Below, piece by piece: positions 9,315 through 16,490 of a stretch of 64,000 bases of DNA. The stretch is taken from the NCBI RefSeq assembly GCF_021295335.1, contig NZ_JAIWOT010000001.1, positions 809,001 to 873,000 on the forward strand, written 5' to 3'. Both the position numbers and the translations under genes were made by a program. The notes below the pieces were generated by a model. That model did not search any database and was not told the DNA's origin. It saw only the letters and a list, made by a program, of their open reading frames with translations. Numbering within the stretch: the stretch's first letter is position 1; the number at the start of each line of letters is the position of its first letter. This DNA comes from Komagataeibacter sp. FNDCF1 (GTDB lineage: Bacteria; Pseudomonadota; Alphaproteobacteria; Acetobacterales; Acetobacteraceae).

Positions 9315-9856
9315 GCCGCACGGCTGCCGAAATACGCGATGAACTGCTGATCCAGTTGATGCCCAGCGGCTGGGCATGGCCGAAAAGCACGCAGGCCAAC
9401 ATGGCCGCGCTACTGACACCGTTCGCCATCATGGCGGCGCAGTTCGAGGCGGATATCGACGCCCTGCGCAATGAGATCAGCCCGGCGAAATCGACCCTGC
9501 TTCTGGCGGATTACGCGCAAGTGCTGGGGCCTGACCCATGTGGCCGCGACCTGCTGGACCTGACCACGGCCGAGATGCAGGCGCTGCTGAATTCGCGCTG
9601 GGTTGGCGGCGGTGGTCAGTCCGAGCAGTTCTTCATCGACCTTGCCCAGGCGGCTGGCGTGACCATCACCATCGACTACCCCGAACCCGCAATCTGCGGT
9701 GAAGCGGTCTGCGGCGTGGATGTGTGCAGCCAGGACACGGATCGCCTGATCTGGATCATCAACCTGCCCAATAAAAACACCGGGCTTGAATGCCCCATCC
9801 AGCGGTTCTGTCCGCCGGATACGGCGCTGGTCTTCAATTATACGGATGCTGCCTGA
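9311..9856 (+). CDS. phage tail protein, gp48 / YmfQ (DUF2313) family
   Basis: A 181-residue protein of the Mu gp48 / YmfQ family, which links baseplate wedge and fibre. Signs are the N-terminal ELLIQLMPSGWAWP, the helical DPCGRDLLDLTTAEMQALL, GVTITIDYPEP and the Cys-containing AICGEAVCGVDVCSQD followed by CPIQRFCPPDTALVFNY. I chose ATG 9311, overlapping the gp47 stop as ATGA, over the upstream ATG 9296, because every junction in this operon uses that arrangement. Confidence 0.82.
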   Translation: MSRTAAEIRDELLIQLMPSGWAWPKSTQANMAALLTPFAIMAAQFEADIDALRNEISPAKSTLLLADYAQVLGPDPCGRDLLDLTTAEMQALLNSRWVGGGGQSEQFFIDLAQAAGVTITIDYPEPAICGEAVCGVDVCSQDTDRLIWIINLPNKNTGLECPIQRFCPPDTALVFNYTDAA

Positions 9857-11094
9857 TGGATTACACAAGCGCCACCGGATACGTCACTGATGCGCAGGGC
9901 CGCAGGCAGTATCAGGATCGTGACCTGCTGAATGGGGTCAAGGGCACATCGCTGGTGGCCGCGGATCGCAATGCGATCCTGAACGGGCTGATGTATCTGA
10001 TCCAGGCCGTTCAGATCGTGCCCAACCCGAACGATGACAGTCAGGTCTGGGCAGCGGTTGAAGCCATGATCAGGGCGGCGCTGCCCGGCGTCGACGGATC
10101 GCTGGACTTTGCCCCGGTAAGTGGCGAGTGGGAACTGGGCACGGCGGCGTTACGGGTGCTGGGCATGACCTACCTGATCAGCGCACAGCGGCCGCAGTAT
10201 TTCTATCAGGATGCAACGGGCGCGCAGCAGCCGGGCGGCACGCTGGCCCTGTATTCCGATGTCACAGTGGAGCAGTCGGCCCGTGTGAGTGGAGACACGG
10301 CCGAGGCAACAGCCCGCGCAAATGCGGATGCAGTTCTTGTTTCCGGTATCTGGGCAAAAGGAACGACCGCCTATCAGGTCACCGGCCTGACCTACCTGAT
10401 CAGTGCAGCCCGCCCGCAGTTCTTCTATCAGGACGATAGCGGCAACCAGTATTCCGGCGGCACGCTGCCCCTGTATTCCGACGTGACGGCGGAGCAGTCG
10501 GCACGTGCCAGTGGCGATAGCGCCGAAGCGACGGCACGTGCGAACGCCGATGCCCAGCTTGTATCCGGCGTATGGGCCAACGGTACAGGCGCCGGACAGG
10601 TTCTGGGCATGACCTACAACCTGACTTTCGGCGGCGGTGCGCGCCCGCAGGTCTTCTACAACGATGCCAGCAACAGCCAGCAGGTCATCGGGCTGGCCAC
10701 CTATAACGATCTCTCCGGTTATGTCCCGAAGGGTGGGGTGCAGTATGGCCAGACGTGGGATGTGTGGACGCCTTCCGCCAGCACCACCACGGACCTTACC
10801 CTGACGTTCACCTGCGCATCCGGCGGCCTGCTGATGATGTCGGCTGGCGTCTACCCGTTCAGCGCGCAGCCCAGCAACGGCAGTTCCACAAATACGGGAT
10901 CGGATGTCAACCTGATCCTGGACGGCACCAGCGTGTATGACGACAACGTGCGCAGCGCCACGCATGAGGACGTCCCCCAGCTGGTCGGGGCTGGCACGCA
11001 TACCATCACCCTTCGATACACGGCCAACACGGCCACGACGGGCTGGGTGAGCCAGCGCGCCAAACTGTCCTACTTCTTCATCCCGACCGAATGA
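9856..11094 (+). CDS. phage tail fibre protein with tandem modules
   Basis: A 412-residue probable receptor-binding fibre. The start is ATG 9856, overlapping the gp48 stop (TGATG); an upstream in-frame start at 9790 would overlap gp48 and is rejected. Residues 1-90 form a conserved attachment domain (DYTSATGYVTDAQGRRQYQD and NLLNG-like positions). Residues 95-242 are two back-to-back 74-residue modules, followed by a partial third. The C-terminal 110 residues are beta-rich and Ser/Thr-rich, probably the receptor-binding tip. Fibres like this evolve by module gain and loss, so host range is likely set here. Confidence 0.75.
   Translation: MDYTSATGYVTDAQGRRQYQDRDLLNGVKGTSLVAADRNAILNGLMYLIQAVQIVPNPNDDSQVWAAVEAMIRAALPGVDGSLDFAPVSGEWELGTAALRVLGMTYLISAQRPQYFYQDATGAQQPGGTLALYSDVTVEQSARVSGDTAEATARANADAVLVSGIWAKGTTAYQVTGLTYLISAARPQFFYQDDSGNQYSGGTLPLYSDVTAEQSARASGDSAEATARANADAQLVSGVWANGTGAGQVLGMTYNLTFGGGARPQVFYNDASNSQQVIGLATYNDLSGYVPKGGVQYGQTWDVWTPSASTTTDLTLTFTCASGGLLMMSAGVYPFSAQPSNGSSTNTGSDVNLILDGTSVYDDNVRSATHEDVPQLVGAGTHTITLRYTANTATTGWVSQRAKLSYFFIPTE
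10138..10581 (+). repeat. two tandem 222-bp coding repeats in the tail fibre
   Basis: Module 1 (10138-10359) and module 2 (10360-10581) each encode 74 residues sharing TYLISA-RPQ-FYQD, GGTL-LYSDVT-EQSAR and SGD-AEATARANAD; a diverged third copy begins at 10582 (NGTGAGQVLGMTYNL, then RPQVFYND). Protein identity between the two full copies is clearly over 70% by eye, while the DNA has many synonymous changes, so the duplication is not recent. Confidence 0.85.
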
Positions 11095-11103
11095 GGCTAA
11101 GAC

Positions 11104-11334
11104 ATGTCCACATCTGACACCATCCAGAATTACATCCTGTACCGGACGGCCGCATCCGGGTGGCAGGCGGTCGGCTATGTAATCGCCGCCATGCAGCTGA
11201 CGGCGGAACAGGCGACCGGGGCTGCAACGGGCTTTGCCTATGCGCTGGATACGGCGGGGAAATACCCTGCGGGCAGCATCTATACGCCGACCGTGAGCGC
11301 GACCACGACAGATACGGCCGCAGCGGTATCGTGA
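11104..11334 (+). CDS. small phage protein of unknown function
   Basis: A 76-residue protein starting 9 bp after the fibre stop. It is Ala/Thr-rich (ASGWQAVGYVIAAMQLTAEQ) and ends in a Thr-rich run. No family is recognised. Its place between the fibre and three further small coupled genes suggests a fibre-associated or assembly role. Its stop overlaps the GTG start of the next gene (GTGA). Confidence 0.6.
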   Translation: MSTSDTIQNYILYRTAASGWQAVGYVIAAMQLTAEQATGAATGFAYALDTAGKYPAGSIYTPTVSATTTDTAAAVS

Positions 11335-11669
11335 GTGGCTTTGTCATCAAGCAGGGCAACACGTTTCGACTGGCTGCCCTGATCCGTACGTTTGACGGCA
11401 GGCCGCTGGACCTGACCGGCTGCACATTCACCAGCCAGCTGCGCGACGTGCTGGGCAACAGTCTGGCTGATCTTTCTGTCCAGGCCGTTCCCGGCCGGAC
11501 GGGAATCATCCAGGTCACCTATGACGGCAATACCGGCGCATGGCCGGTCGGGCGCTACCGGGGCGATCTGCGCACCGTCTGGCCCGATGGCACCGTCCAG
11601 TCCAGCAATACGTTTGCCGTTACCGTCGTCGCGGGCGTGACGCTGCCTGCCACGGAGAATGCCGCATGA
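11331..11669 (+). CDS. small phage tail-associated beta protein
   Basis: A 112-residue protein starting at GTG 11331, which overlaps the previous stop; ATG 11160 upstream in frame would overlap the previous gene almost entirely. The sequence (FVIKQGNTFRLAALIRTFDG, RPLDLTGCTFTSQLRD, YRGDLRTVWPDGTVQSS) has the pattern of the Ig-like N-terminal domain found in phage baseplate upper proteins and in small fibre-cluster proteins. A structural role at the baseplate or fibre is inferred. Confidence 0.6.
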   Translation: MSGFVIKQGNTFRLAALIRTFDGRPLDLTGCTFTSQLRDVLGNSLADLSVQAVPGRTGIIQVTYDGNTGAWPVGRYRGDLRTVWPDGTVQSSNTFAVTVVAGVTLPATENAA

Positions 11670-11935
11670 CCACCCTCATGCCCCTGACCAACCAGCCGCA
11701 GGTGGTCGAGATCGCGCCCGGCAATGCCGCGACCAGACCGCTGTCGATCACGTCCGTGGCGTTTGATGGCGTGGGCAACCTGACCGTCACCCTGTCCGAT
11801 GGCACGGTCCTGGAGCCGGTGCCGTGTGCCCAGCAGATCGCGGCGGCCTTCGGTGGTGTTGCCCTGGTCGTGGTGGATGCCAACGGCAACCTGCTGGCCA
11901 ATGGCAGGCAGGTCGGCACGGTTTCCGCTCCATGA
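11666..11935 (+). CDS. small phage protein of unknown function
   Basis: An 89-residue protein, ATG 11666 overlapping the previous stop as ATGA. It begins MTTLMPLTNQPQVVEIAPGN and contains two short beta repeats ending in VDANGNLLANGRQVGTVSAP. No family is recognised. The overlap with both neighbours shows it is part of the same translational unit. Confidence 0.55.
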   Translation: MTTLMPLTNQPQVVEIAPGNAATRPLSITSVAFDGVGNLTVTLSDGTVLEPVPCAQQIAAAFGGVALVVVDANGNLLANGRQVGTVSAP

Positions 11936-12339
11936 TCGGGCATGTGTTCGAGGTGGCGAATGCCTGGTCCGGCCTGATCGAGCCTGCGCTGGGTCTGGTC
12001 GGTGGCTGGTATGGCAACGTGGCCAAGAACAGGCTGGCCCAGAAGCAGGAACAGCTATCAGCCGGACAGCAGGCGCTGGCGCTGGTGGCACAGACCCGCG
12101 AGATGCTTGCAGACTACATCCGGCGCATCGACGTGCTGACGCGCCAGCTATGGGCGCGTGATGACGTGATACAGGAAGTCTATGCCCAGGCTATCGCGGC
12201 CCGACTGCTGGTGCATGAACTGGATGCCAGCGAAGGACGGCCGCCACGGCAGTTTGAACCGCTCCCATCCTATCCTGCCCCGCCAGTCGAACCTGTGGCC
12301 CCTATGCCTGACCCACAGGGCATAAAAAAAGAGGTCTGA
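11932..12339 (+). CDS. small helical phage protein, last gene of the tail operon
   Basis: A 135-residue protein, ATG 11932 overlapping the previous stop as ATGA. It opens with FEVANAWSGLIEPALGLVGGW, then a long charged helix (residues about 35-95, probable coiled coil), and finishes with a Pro-rich tail. The N-terminus is only weakly hydrophobic, so a holin or spanin role is not supported. Its stop codon lies inside a hairpin that terminates transcription from the opposite side. Confidence 0.55.
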   Translation: MIGHVFEVANAWSGLIEPALGLVGGWYGNVAKNRLAQKQEQLSAGQQALALVAQTREMLADYIRRIDVLTRQLWARDDVIQEVYAQAIAARLLVHELDASEGRPPRQFEPLPSYPAPPVEPVAPMPDPQGIKKEV

Positions 12340-12349
12340 TCGACCTCTT
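12324..12349 (-). terminator. intrinsic terminator for the PhzF operon
   Basis: An 8-bp perfect stem (AAGAGGTC/GACCTCTT, 5-base loop) is followed on the minus strand by a T-run. It faces the minus-strand acetyltransferase/PhzF transcript and overlaps the stop codon of the last phage gene. On the plus strand the hairpin lacks a T-run. The 200 bp between it and the PhzF stop holds no gene I can support. Confidence 0.65.
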
Positions 12350-12547
12350 ATACCCCTCTAAGAGCATTCTGTGGGGTTCCAAATCATGTGTCCCGCAGTT
12401 CCAAACCTGTTGGCGCGCTACAATGGAACAAGCGGACAGGCGATAGTCGCCTCATGTCAGACAATGCATGCGTGTTACGTATCTCAAAAACAGACACTCC
12501 TCCCGTATTGAAGCCTGCAAAGGTCCAGTGAATTCCTGCAAGAAGGA

Positions 12548-13390
12548 TTATAACCGCAGCACGCCTGCAATCAGGGTTGTTGTCACCCCGCCAACCCAGA
12601 TTTTTCCATCTTCCAGATCAACATGCACGCGTCCGGCCCGGCCAAGGCAGGTGCCCTGGCTGGCAATGTAATGATCGGGCGCAAGCCCGCTGCCTATGAG
12701 CCACTGCGCCAGCCCGGCGTTCAGACTACCGGTGACGGGATCTTCGTTCACCCCACAGGCCATGGCGAAGGCACGCACCTCGAACTGTGGCTGCTTTCCA
12801 TCCTGTGCGGCATCCCATGGACCGATAACGCCGATACACAGGTCCGACAGGGCTGCGTAATCGGGTTCAAGCGCCAGAACCTCCCGGCGTGACCCCAGCA
12901 TGATGGACAGCCACCCCGGCCCGTTATCAGTCCATGCCGCAGCCCGGATGGATGAGGCGGGAATCTTCAGCCCATCCGCAACCCGGTACAGCAGGGCAGG
13001 CTCCACCGAACCCGATCGCTGCAATGGAGGCGCTGCAAAAGCAAGGCAGCCATTATGCGCGCGCACCGGCACAAGGCCCAGACCACATTCCTGCACGATC
13101 ATGTTCCCGCGCGGCTGGCCACCCGCAGCCAGCCAGGCATGACAGCTGCCCAGAGTAGGGTGGCCAGCAAATGGCAGTTCGGTCCGGGGCGTAAAGATAC
13201 GCACCCTGTAATCTGCCTTCGGCGTGGTTGGCTGGAGCAGGAACGTGGTTTCACTCAGGTTCGTCCAGTTGGCAAAAGCGGCCATCTGCTCGGTGGTCAG
13301 GTTGTCGGCTCCGATCACTACAGCAACCGGATTGCCTTTGGCCGGTTCAGCGGAGAATACATCGATCTGTTGAAACTGGAATTCAGCCAT
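12548..13390 (-). CDS. PhzF family isomerase-like protein
   Basis: A 280-residue PhzF/diaminopimelate-epimerase-fold protein. Signature regions: QIDVFSAEPAKGNPVAVVI at the N-terminus, the catalytic Glu of the family at residue 47 (NLSETTFLL), FAGHPTLGSCHAWL, and NEDPVTGSLNAGLAQWL in the second half. True PhzF isomerises a phenazine precursor, but no other phenazine gene is present, so the substrate is unknown. It is the last gene of a minus-strand trio with the acetyltransferase and the DUF1349 protein, 27 bp downstream of the former. Confidence 0.85.
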   Translation of the reverse strand: MAEFQFQQIDVFSAEPAKGNPVAVVIGADNLTTEQMAAFANWTNLSETTFLLQPTTPKADYRVRIFTPRTELPFAGHPTLGSCHAWLAAGGQPRGNMIVQECGLGLVPVRAHNGCLAFAAPPLQRSGSVEPALLYRVADGLKIPASSIRAAAWTDNGPGWLSIMLGSRREVLALEPDYAALSDLCIGVIGPWDAAQDGKQPQFEVRAFAMACGVNEDPVTGSLNAGLAQWLIGSGLAPDHYIASQGTCLGRAGRVHVDLEDGKIWVGGVTTTLIAGVLRL

Positions 13391-13417
13391 GGGTGTGTCT
13401 GTTTGCCGGGGTTATGA

Positions 13418-13954
13418 TCAGAGATGCAGAGGCCGCGCCGGATTGCCGGCCACGGTTACGCCCGAAGGCACATCACGCGTTACGACACTGCCCGCGCCGA
13501 TAATGGCATGATCCCCGACCGTGATGCCGGGTAGGAGGATGGCGCCACCACCGATCCAGACATTGCGGCCAATGGTAACGGGGCGGCCAGATTCCAGCAT
13601 TTTCTGGCGTAGCGCCGGGTCGCGTGGGTGATTGGCGGCAAGGATTTGCACGCCCGGACCGATCTGCGTGCCATCGCCAATCCTGACCGGCACCACATCA
13701 AGCACGATGCAGTTAAAATTGAGGAATACGTTGTTCCCCAGAAAGAGATTATAGCCATAATCACAATGAAACGGCGGGCGAATGCAGGTACTCTCCCCAA
13801 CCGCGCCCAGCCGCTCGGGCAGGGAGGCATTGGCGTTGTTGTATCGGGCAAGCCACCGGGCACATTGTGCCATATCGCGCTGCAATTCGGGATCGCTGGC
13901 TATGTACAGCTCGCCTGCCAGCATTTTCTGTTTTTCGCTGCGGTGGGGCATCAT
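13418..13954 (-). CDS. sugar O-acetyltransferase (maltose acetyltransferase family)
   Basis: A 178-residue left-handed beta-helix acetyltransferase that would move acetyl from acetyl-CoA to a sugar hydroxyl. The N-terminal Mac domain (KQKMLAGELYIASDPELQRD) and the hexapeptide-repeat region (GNNVFLNFNCIVLD, IGDGTQIGPGVQI, GRNVWIGGGAILLPGITVGD) are complete, with the active-site His in LAANHPRD. The start overlaps the stop of the DUF1349 gene by ATGA, so the two are co-translated. The true acceptor is unknown. Confidence 0.88.
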   Translation of the reverse strand: MMPHRSEKQKMLAGELYIASDPELQRDMAQCARWLARYNNANASLPERLGAVGESTCIRPPFHCDYGYNLFLGNNVFLNFNCIVLDVVPVRIGDGTQIGPGVQILAANHPRDPALRQKMLESGRPVTIGRNVWIGGGAILLPGITVGDHAIIGAGSVVTRDVPSGVTVAGNPARPLHL

Positions 13955-14655
13955 GTCAGGTCATGCAGCGCCTTGTTAAGCGGCGGGGTCAGTTTCCAGT
14001 CAGAAAAACGCACCTTCAGGCCTTCGCGCTCCGGCGTGCAGCACATCGGCCCGACCAGATAGGACTCAGCCACGGGGAAGGGGGCCAGACGCACAAGCGG
14101 CCAGGTCCTGCCATCACCCGAGACCTGAAGCCGCAGCACGCCATCGGCCACGCTTGCGCGCATCCAGAAATCCTTCGGGTCGCCCTCATAAGGAGCCGTG
14201 GCCCAGTCCGAGCGGCCATCGGTCAGCACGCTGCTGAGCATGGCGCGGCCATCCGAGAGTTCTATGCCAGCCTTGACCCAACGCGTCTCGTCAATGCGCA
14301 CCATGAGACCGGCCTGATCGTACAGCTTCTCATACTCAGCACGGATGCGCAGCTGCGCGGTAAAGCGGGCAGGGGCATGCATGCCGTAGAAATGGCCGCT
14401 ATCGCGCGTGAAGCCGTAGAAAGTTTCGCGCCAGAAGTCGGAGCCTTTGTCCGTTGTCATCTCAAGCGCATCGGCCCTGATCGCGCTCTGGTGTGGTTTG
14501 TTGAGCCAGACCCCGCCACGCCATGGGCCGCGCGCGCTGGCATGCGCCCTGCCGCCCAGGGCCATGCCACCGGCTACTGCGCCTGCTGCGATGACCGTGC
14601 GCCGTGTCATGCCGGGGGAACCGTTCTTTTCGGTATTCTCGCTCACTGCTACCAT
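13951..14655 (-). CDS. secreted DUF1349 family protein with Tat-like signal
   Basis: A 234-residue exported beta-sandwich protein. Residues about 16-39 (MTRRTVIAAGAVAGGMALGG, ending Ala-His-Ala) form a twin-arginine signal, so the real start may be ATG 14610 rather than ATG 14655. The rest matches the DUF1349 / concanavalin-like fold: FTAQLRIRAEYEKLYDQAGL, MVRIDETRWVKAGIELSDG, FWMRASVADGVLRLQVSGDG. Some members bind or modify carbohydrate, but function is not established. It is the first gene of a trio with the acetyltransferase and PhzF, divergent from a TetR regulator. Confidence 0.75.
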   Translation of the reverse strand: MVAVSENTEKNGSPGMTRRTVIAAGAVAGGMALGGRAHASARGPWRGGVWLNKPHQSAIRADALEMTTDKGSDFWRETFYGFTRDSGHFYGMHAPARFTAQLRIRAEYEKLYDQAGLMVRIDETRWVKAGIELSDGRAMLSSVLTDGRSDWATAPYEGDPKDFWMRASVADGVLRLQVSGDGRTWPLVRLAPFPVAESYLVGPMCCTPEREGLKVRFSDWKLTPPLNKALHDLT

Positions 14656-14679
14656 CCCGCATCATTGAGATATTTATCT

Positions 14680-14697
14680 TGTGTACGAATGTACACA
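14680..14697. promoter_or_regulatory. candidate TetR operator
   Basis: A perfect 7-bp inverted repeat with a 4-base spacer (TGTGTAC-GAAT-GTACACA) centred in the 68-bp gap between the divergent DUF1349 operon and the TetR gene. Position and symmetry fit a dimeric repressor controlling both directions. Confidence 0.65.
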
Positions 14698-14723
14698 TAA
14701 CGCAAGGCTAAACCTGTTTCCTC

Positions 14724-15284
14724 ATGTCAAGCAACCCTTCAGCCATCCGTCGCACTGACCCCGACCGCAAGCAGCGCATCATCAATGCTGCTCTAGACGT
14801 GATCGTGGAACACGGCGTGCAGGGCACGACACACCGCCGCGTAGCGAAGGCTGCGGGCGTGCCGCTTGGCTCGATGACATACCATTTCAACGGCATGGAC
14901 GACCTGCTTCATCTGGCTTTCACGCAGGTGGCCCATGCCAGTTCCGCAGCATTTGTCGGGCGGCTGGCCGAGGCCGGAAACAGGGAGGAGGCAACAGAGG
15001 CGATTGTCGATATCATTGCCGGAAACATCTGGTCCACGCCACGCACGCTGCTGCTGAGTTACGAATTATATGCTTTTGCCGCCCGAAAGCCCGAACTCGC
15101 GGCCATCATGCGCGACTGGATGCAGGCCAGCCGGGAGGCGCTGGGGCGCTTCTTCGATCCGCTGACCTGCCGCGCGCTCGATGCCCTGGTCGAGGGCATG
15201 GGCATTCATGGCTCGGTGGATCACGCCAGGCTGGACCGTGGGCAGATAGAGGACATTATCCGTCGCCTCTGTACGCCGCAGTGA
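14724..15284 (+). CDS. TetR family transcriptional regulator
   Basis: A 186-residue repressor. Residues 14-60 are the TetR helix-turn-helix (RIINAALDVIVEHGVQGTTH, then VAKAAGVPLGSMTYHF with the conserved Tyr-His-Phe), and the remainder is an all-helical ligand/dimer domain. It is divergent from the DUF1349-acetyltransferase-PhzF operon, with a perfect inverted repeat in between, and most likely represses that operon and itself. The inducer is unknown. Confidence 0.88.
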   Translation: MSSNPSAIRRTDPDRKQRIINAALDVIVEHGVQGTTHRRVAKAAGVPLGSMTYHFNGMDDLLHLAFTQVAHASSAAFVGRLAEAGNREEATEAIVDIIAGNIWSTPRTLLLSYELYAFAARKPELAAIMRDWMQASREALGRFFDPLTCRALDALVEGMGIHGSVDHARLDRGQIEDIIRRLCTPQ

Positions 15285-15358
15285 AACGGCCCAGCCGTCA
15301 TATAGTCTTAAGAATAAATTATAAGAGCATTCTACAGCGGATACCCCGGAAGCATGCT

Positions 15359-15393
15359 GGAGGTGTCCCCCGGTTGCAAGTGGGGAGACCTCC
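15359..15393. terminator. hairpin between convergent TetR and hchA genes
   Basis: A 12-bp stem with one mismatch (GGAGGTGTCCCC / GGGGAGACCTCC) and an 11-base loop sits between two converging genes. There is no T-run, so termination is a guess from position. Confidence 0.4.
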
Positions 15394-15413
15394 CTGCGAC
15401 CGTATAGCCGGTT

Positions 15414-16283
15414 CTATCTGTTGGCAGCTTCAAGCAGGACTTCAGCTGCCAGCTTGCCAAGATTGTTCGATGCCAGCGGGCTATCGCCCGTCAGCAGGTG
15501 GCGATCACGGTGCACCTGGCCGGTAATCCCCGTGTTGATGATCTTTACATTGTATTCGCGAAGTTTTTCACCGACCAGCCACGCCATTGGCCCCGGGATG
15601 TAGCCAATTTCGATATTGGCCCCGGTATCCAGACTGTCTGGAAAGACGCACATCTCATAGCCTTCATATGCGAACCTGCCACCATCGACCGTTGTCGCCA
15701 GCAGGCTGGCGGGCCCATGACAGAGCGAGATCGTGAAGCGTTCGTTGATCTGTGCCCAGCGCAGGATATCGCCAACCTGTTTGCTGAATGGCACACCATT
15801 GAGGACGCCGTGACCGCCCGGAATGAACACACCAAGATACGGTGCTTCAGCAGTGAGGCCTTCGCCTGTCACGTCAGCAAGTTTCTTCGGCGCTTTGAGC
15901 TGCTTTTCGTATTTCCTGTAGATCGATCTGACGGCCTCGTCTTCATGCGGGAAGGCCCACCACTCGAACTTTACCGGATCGCCGGAGATGGTCGCGATAT
16001 CGATCTCAAATCCCGCCGCATCCAGATGATACATGGGCAGAAGCATTTCGACCGGATGATTGCCCGTCGAGAAAAACTCACCGTCTTTCATCATCAGGTA
16101 TCTCTCCTGAGTGCCAATCATCAGTATTTTCCACTTTCCGCCGGTGTAAGGTGCAGGATAGGTGATGCCGTCAAAATCGGTCTTTGAAGACGTGTATTGG
16201 GTCAGGGAATATTCCGACGGGAAGAAAGCGTTGTCCTCTGCCCGGTCGGGCATCGGCGCGCGGCTCAGTTGTTTATCGCTCAT
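15414..16283 (-). CDS. hchA: glyoxalase III / Hsp31 molecular chaperone
   Basis: A 289-residue DJ-1/PfpI superfamily protein very close to E. coli Hsp31. It detoxifies methylglyoxal without glutathione and has holding-chaperone and protein deglycase activities reported for the family. Visible matches include [38 protein letters not shown], and the nucleophile elbow [11 protein letters not shown] with Cys188 and His189; the acidic partner lies in VFPDSLD. Length equals the E. coli protein. It is convergent with the TetR gene and on the same strand as the upstream monooxygenase, 207 bp away. A stress or aldehyde detoxification role fits acetic acid bacteria. Confidence 0.93.
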   Translation of the reverse strand: MSDKQLSRAPMPDRAEDNAFFPSEYSLTQYTSSKTDFDGITYPAPYTGGKWKILMIGTQERYLMMKDGEFFSTGNHPVEMLLPMYHLDAAGFEIDIATISGDPVKFEWWAFPHEDEAVRSIYRKYEKQLKAPKKLADVTGEGLTAEAPYLGVFIPGGHGVLNGVPFSKQVGDILRWAQINERFTISLCHGPASLLATTVDGGRFAYEGYEMCVFPDSLDTGANIEIGYIPGPMAWLVGEKLREYNVKIINTGITGQVHRDRHLLTGDSPLASNNLGKLAAEVLLEAANR

Positions 16284-16490
16284 GAGTATTCTCCTGTTGT
16301 CAGCCTGTCGCGAGCGACCGGCTTACGGTCAGACCTCGCGGCATCTCCTCAATCAGAAAGCGTGGCAAGGTATGCACCGAACCATACGTTGCTTCGCGGA
16401 AGAGATGAAAGGGGGGCATCCCTCAACACGAGACCATCATGAGGGGTATTCATGTGACTTTTCGATAGCCGACATCTGGCTTTCCCCCCA

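Noticed and set aside
12548-13390. PhzF as a sign of a phenazine biosynthesis cluster
   Set aside because: No other phenazine genes are present; PhzF-fold proteins are common as lone genes of unknown substrate.
12359-15333. A 12-base repeat (TAAGAGCATTCT at 12359-12370 and 15322-15333) flanking the TetR/PhzF block
   Set aside because: Same orientation, but too short and low-complexity to be called an attachment or transposition repeat; no further extension of the match on either side.
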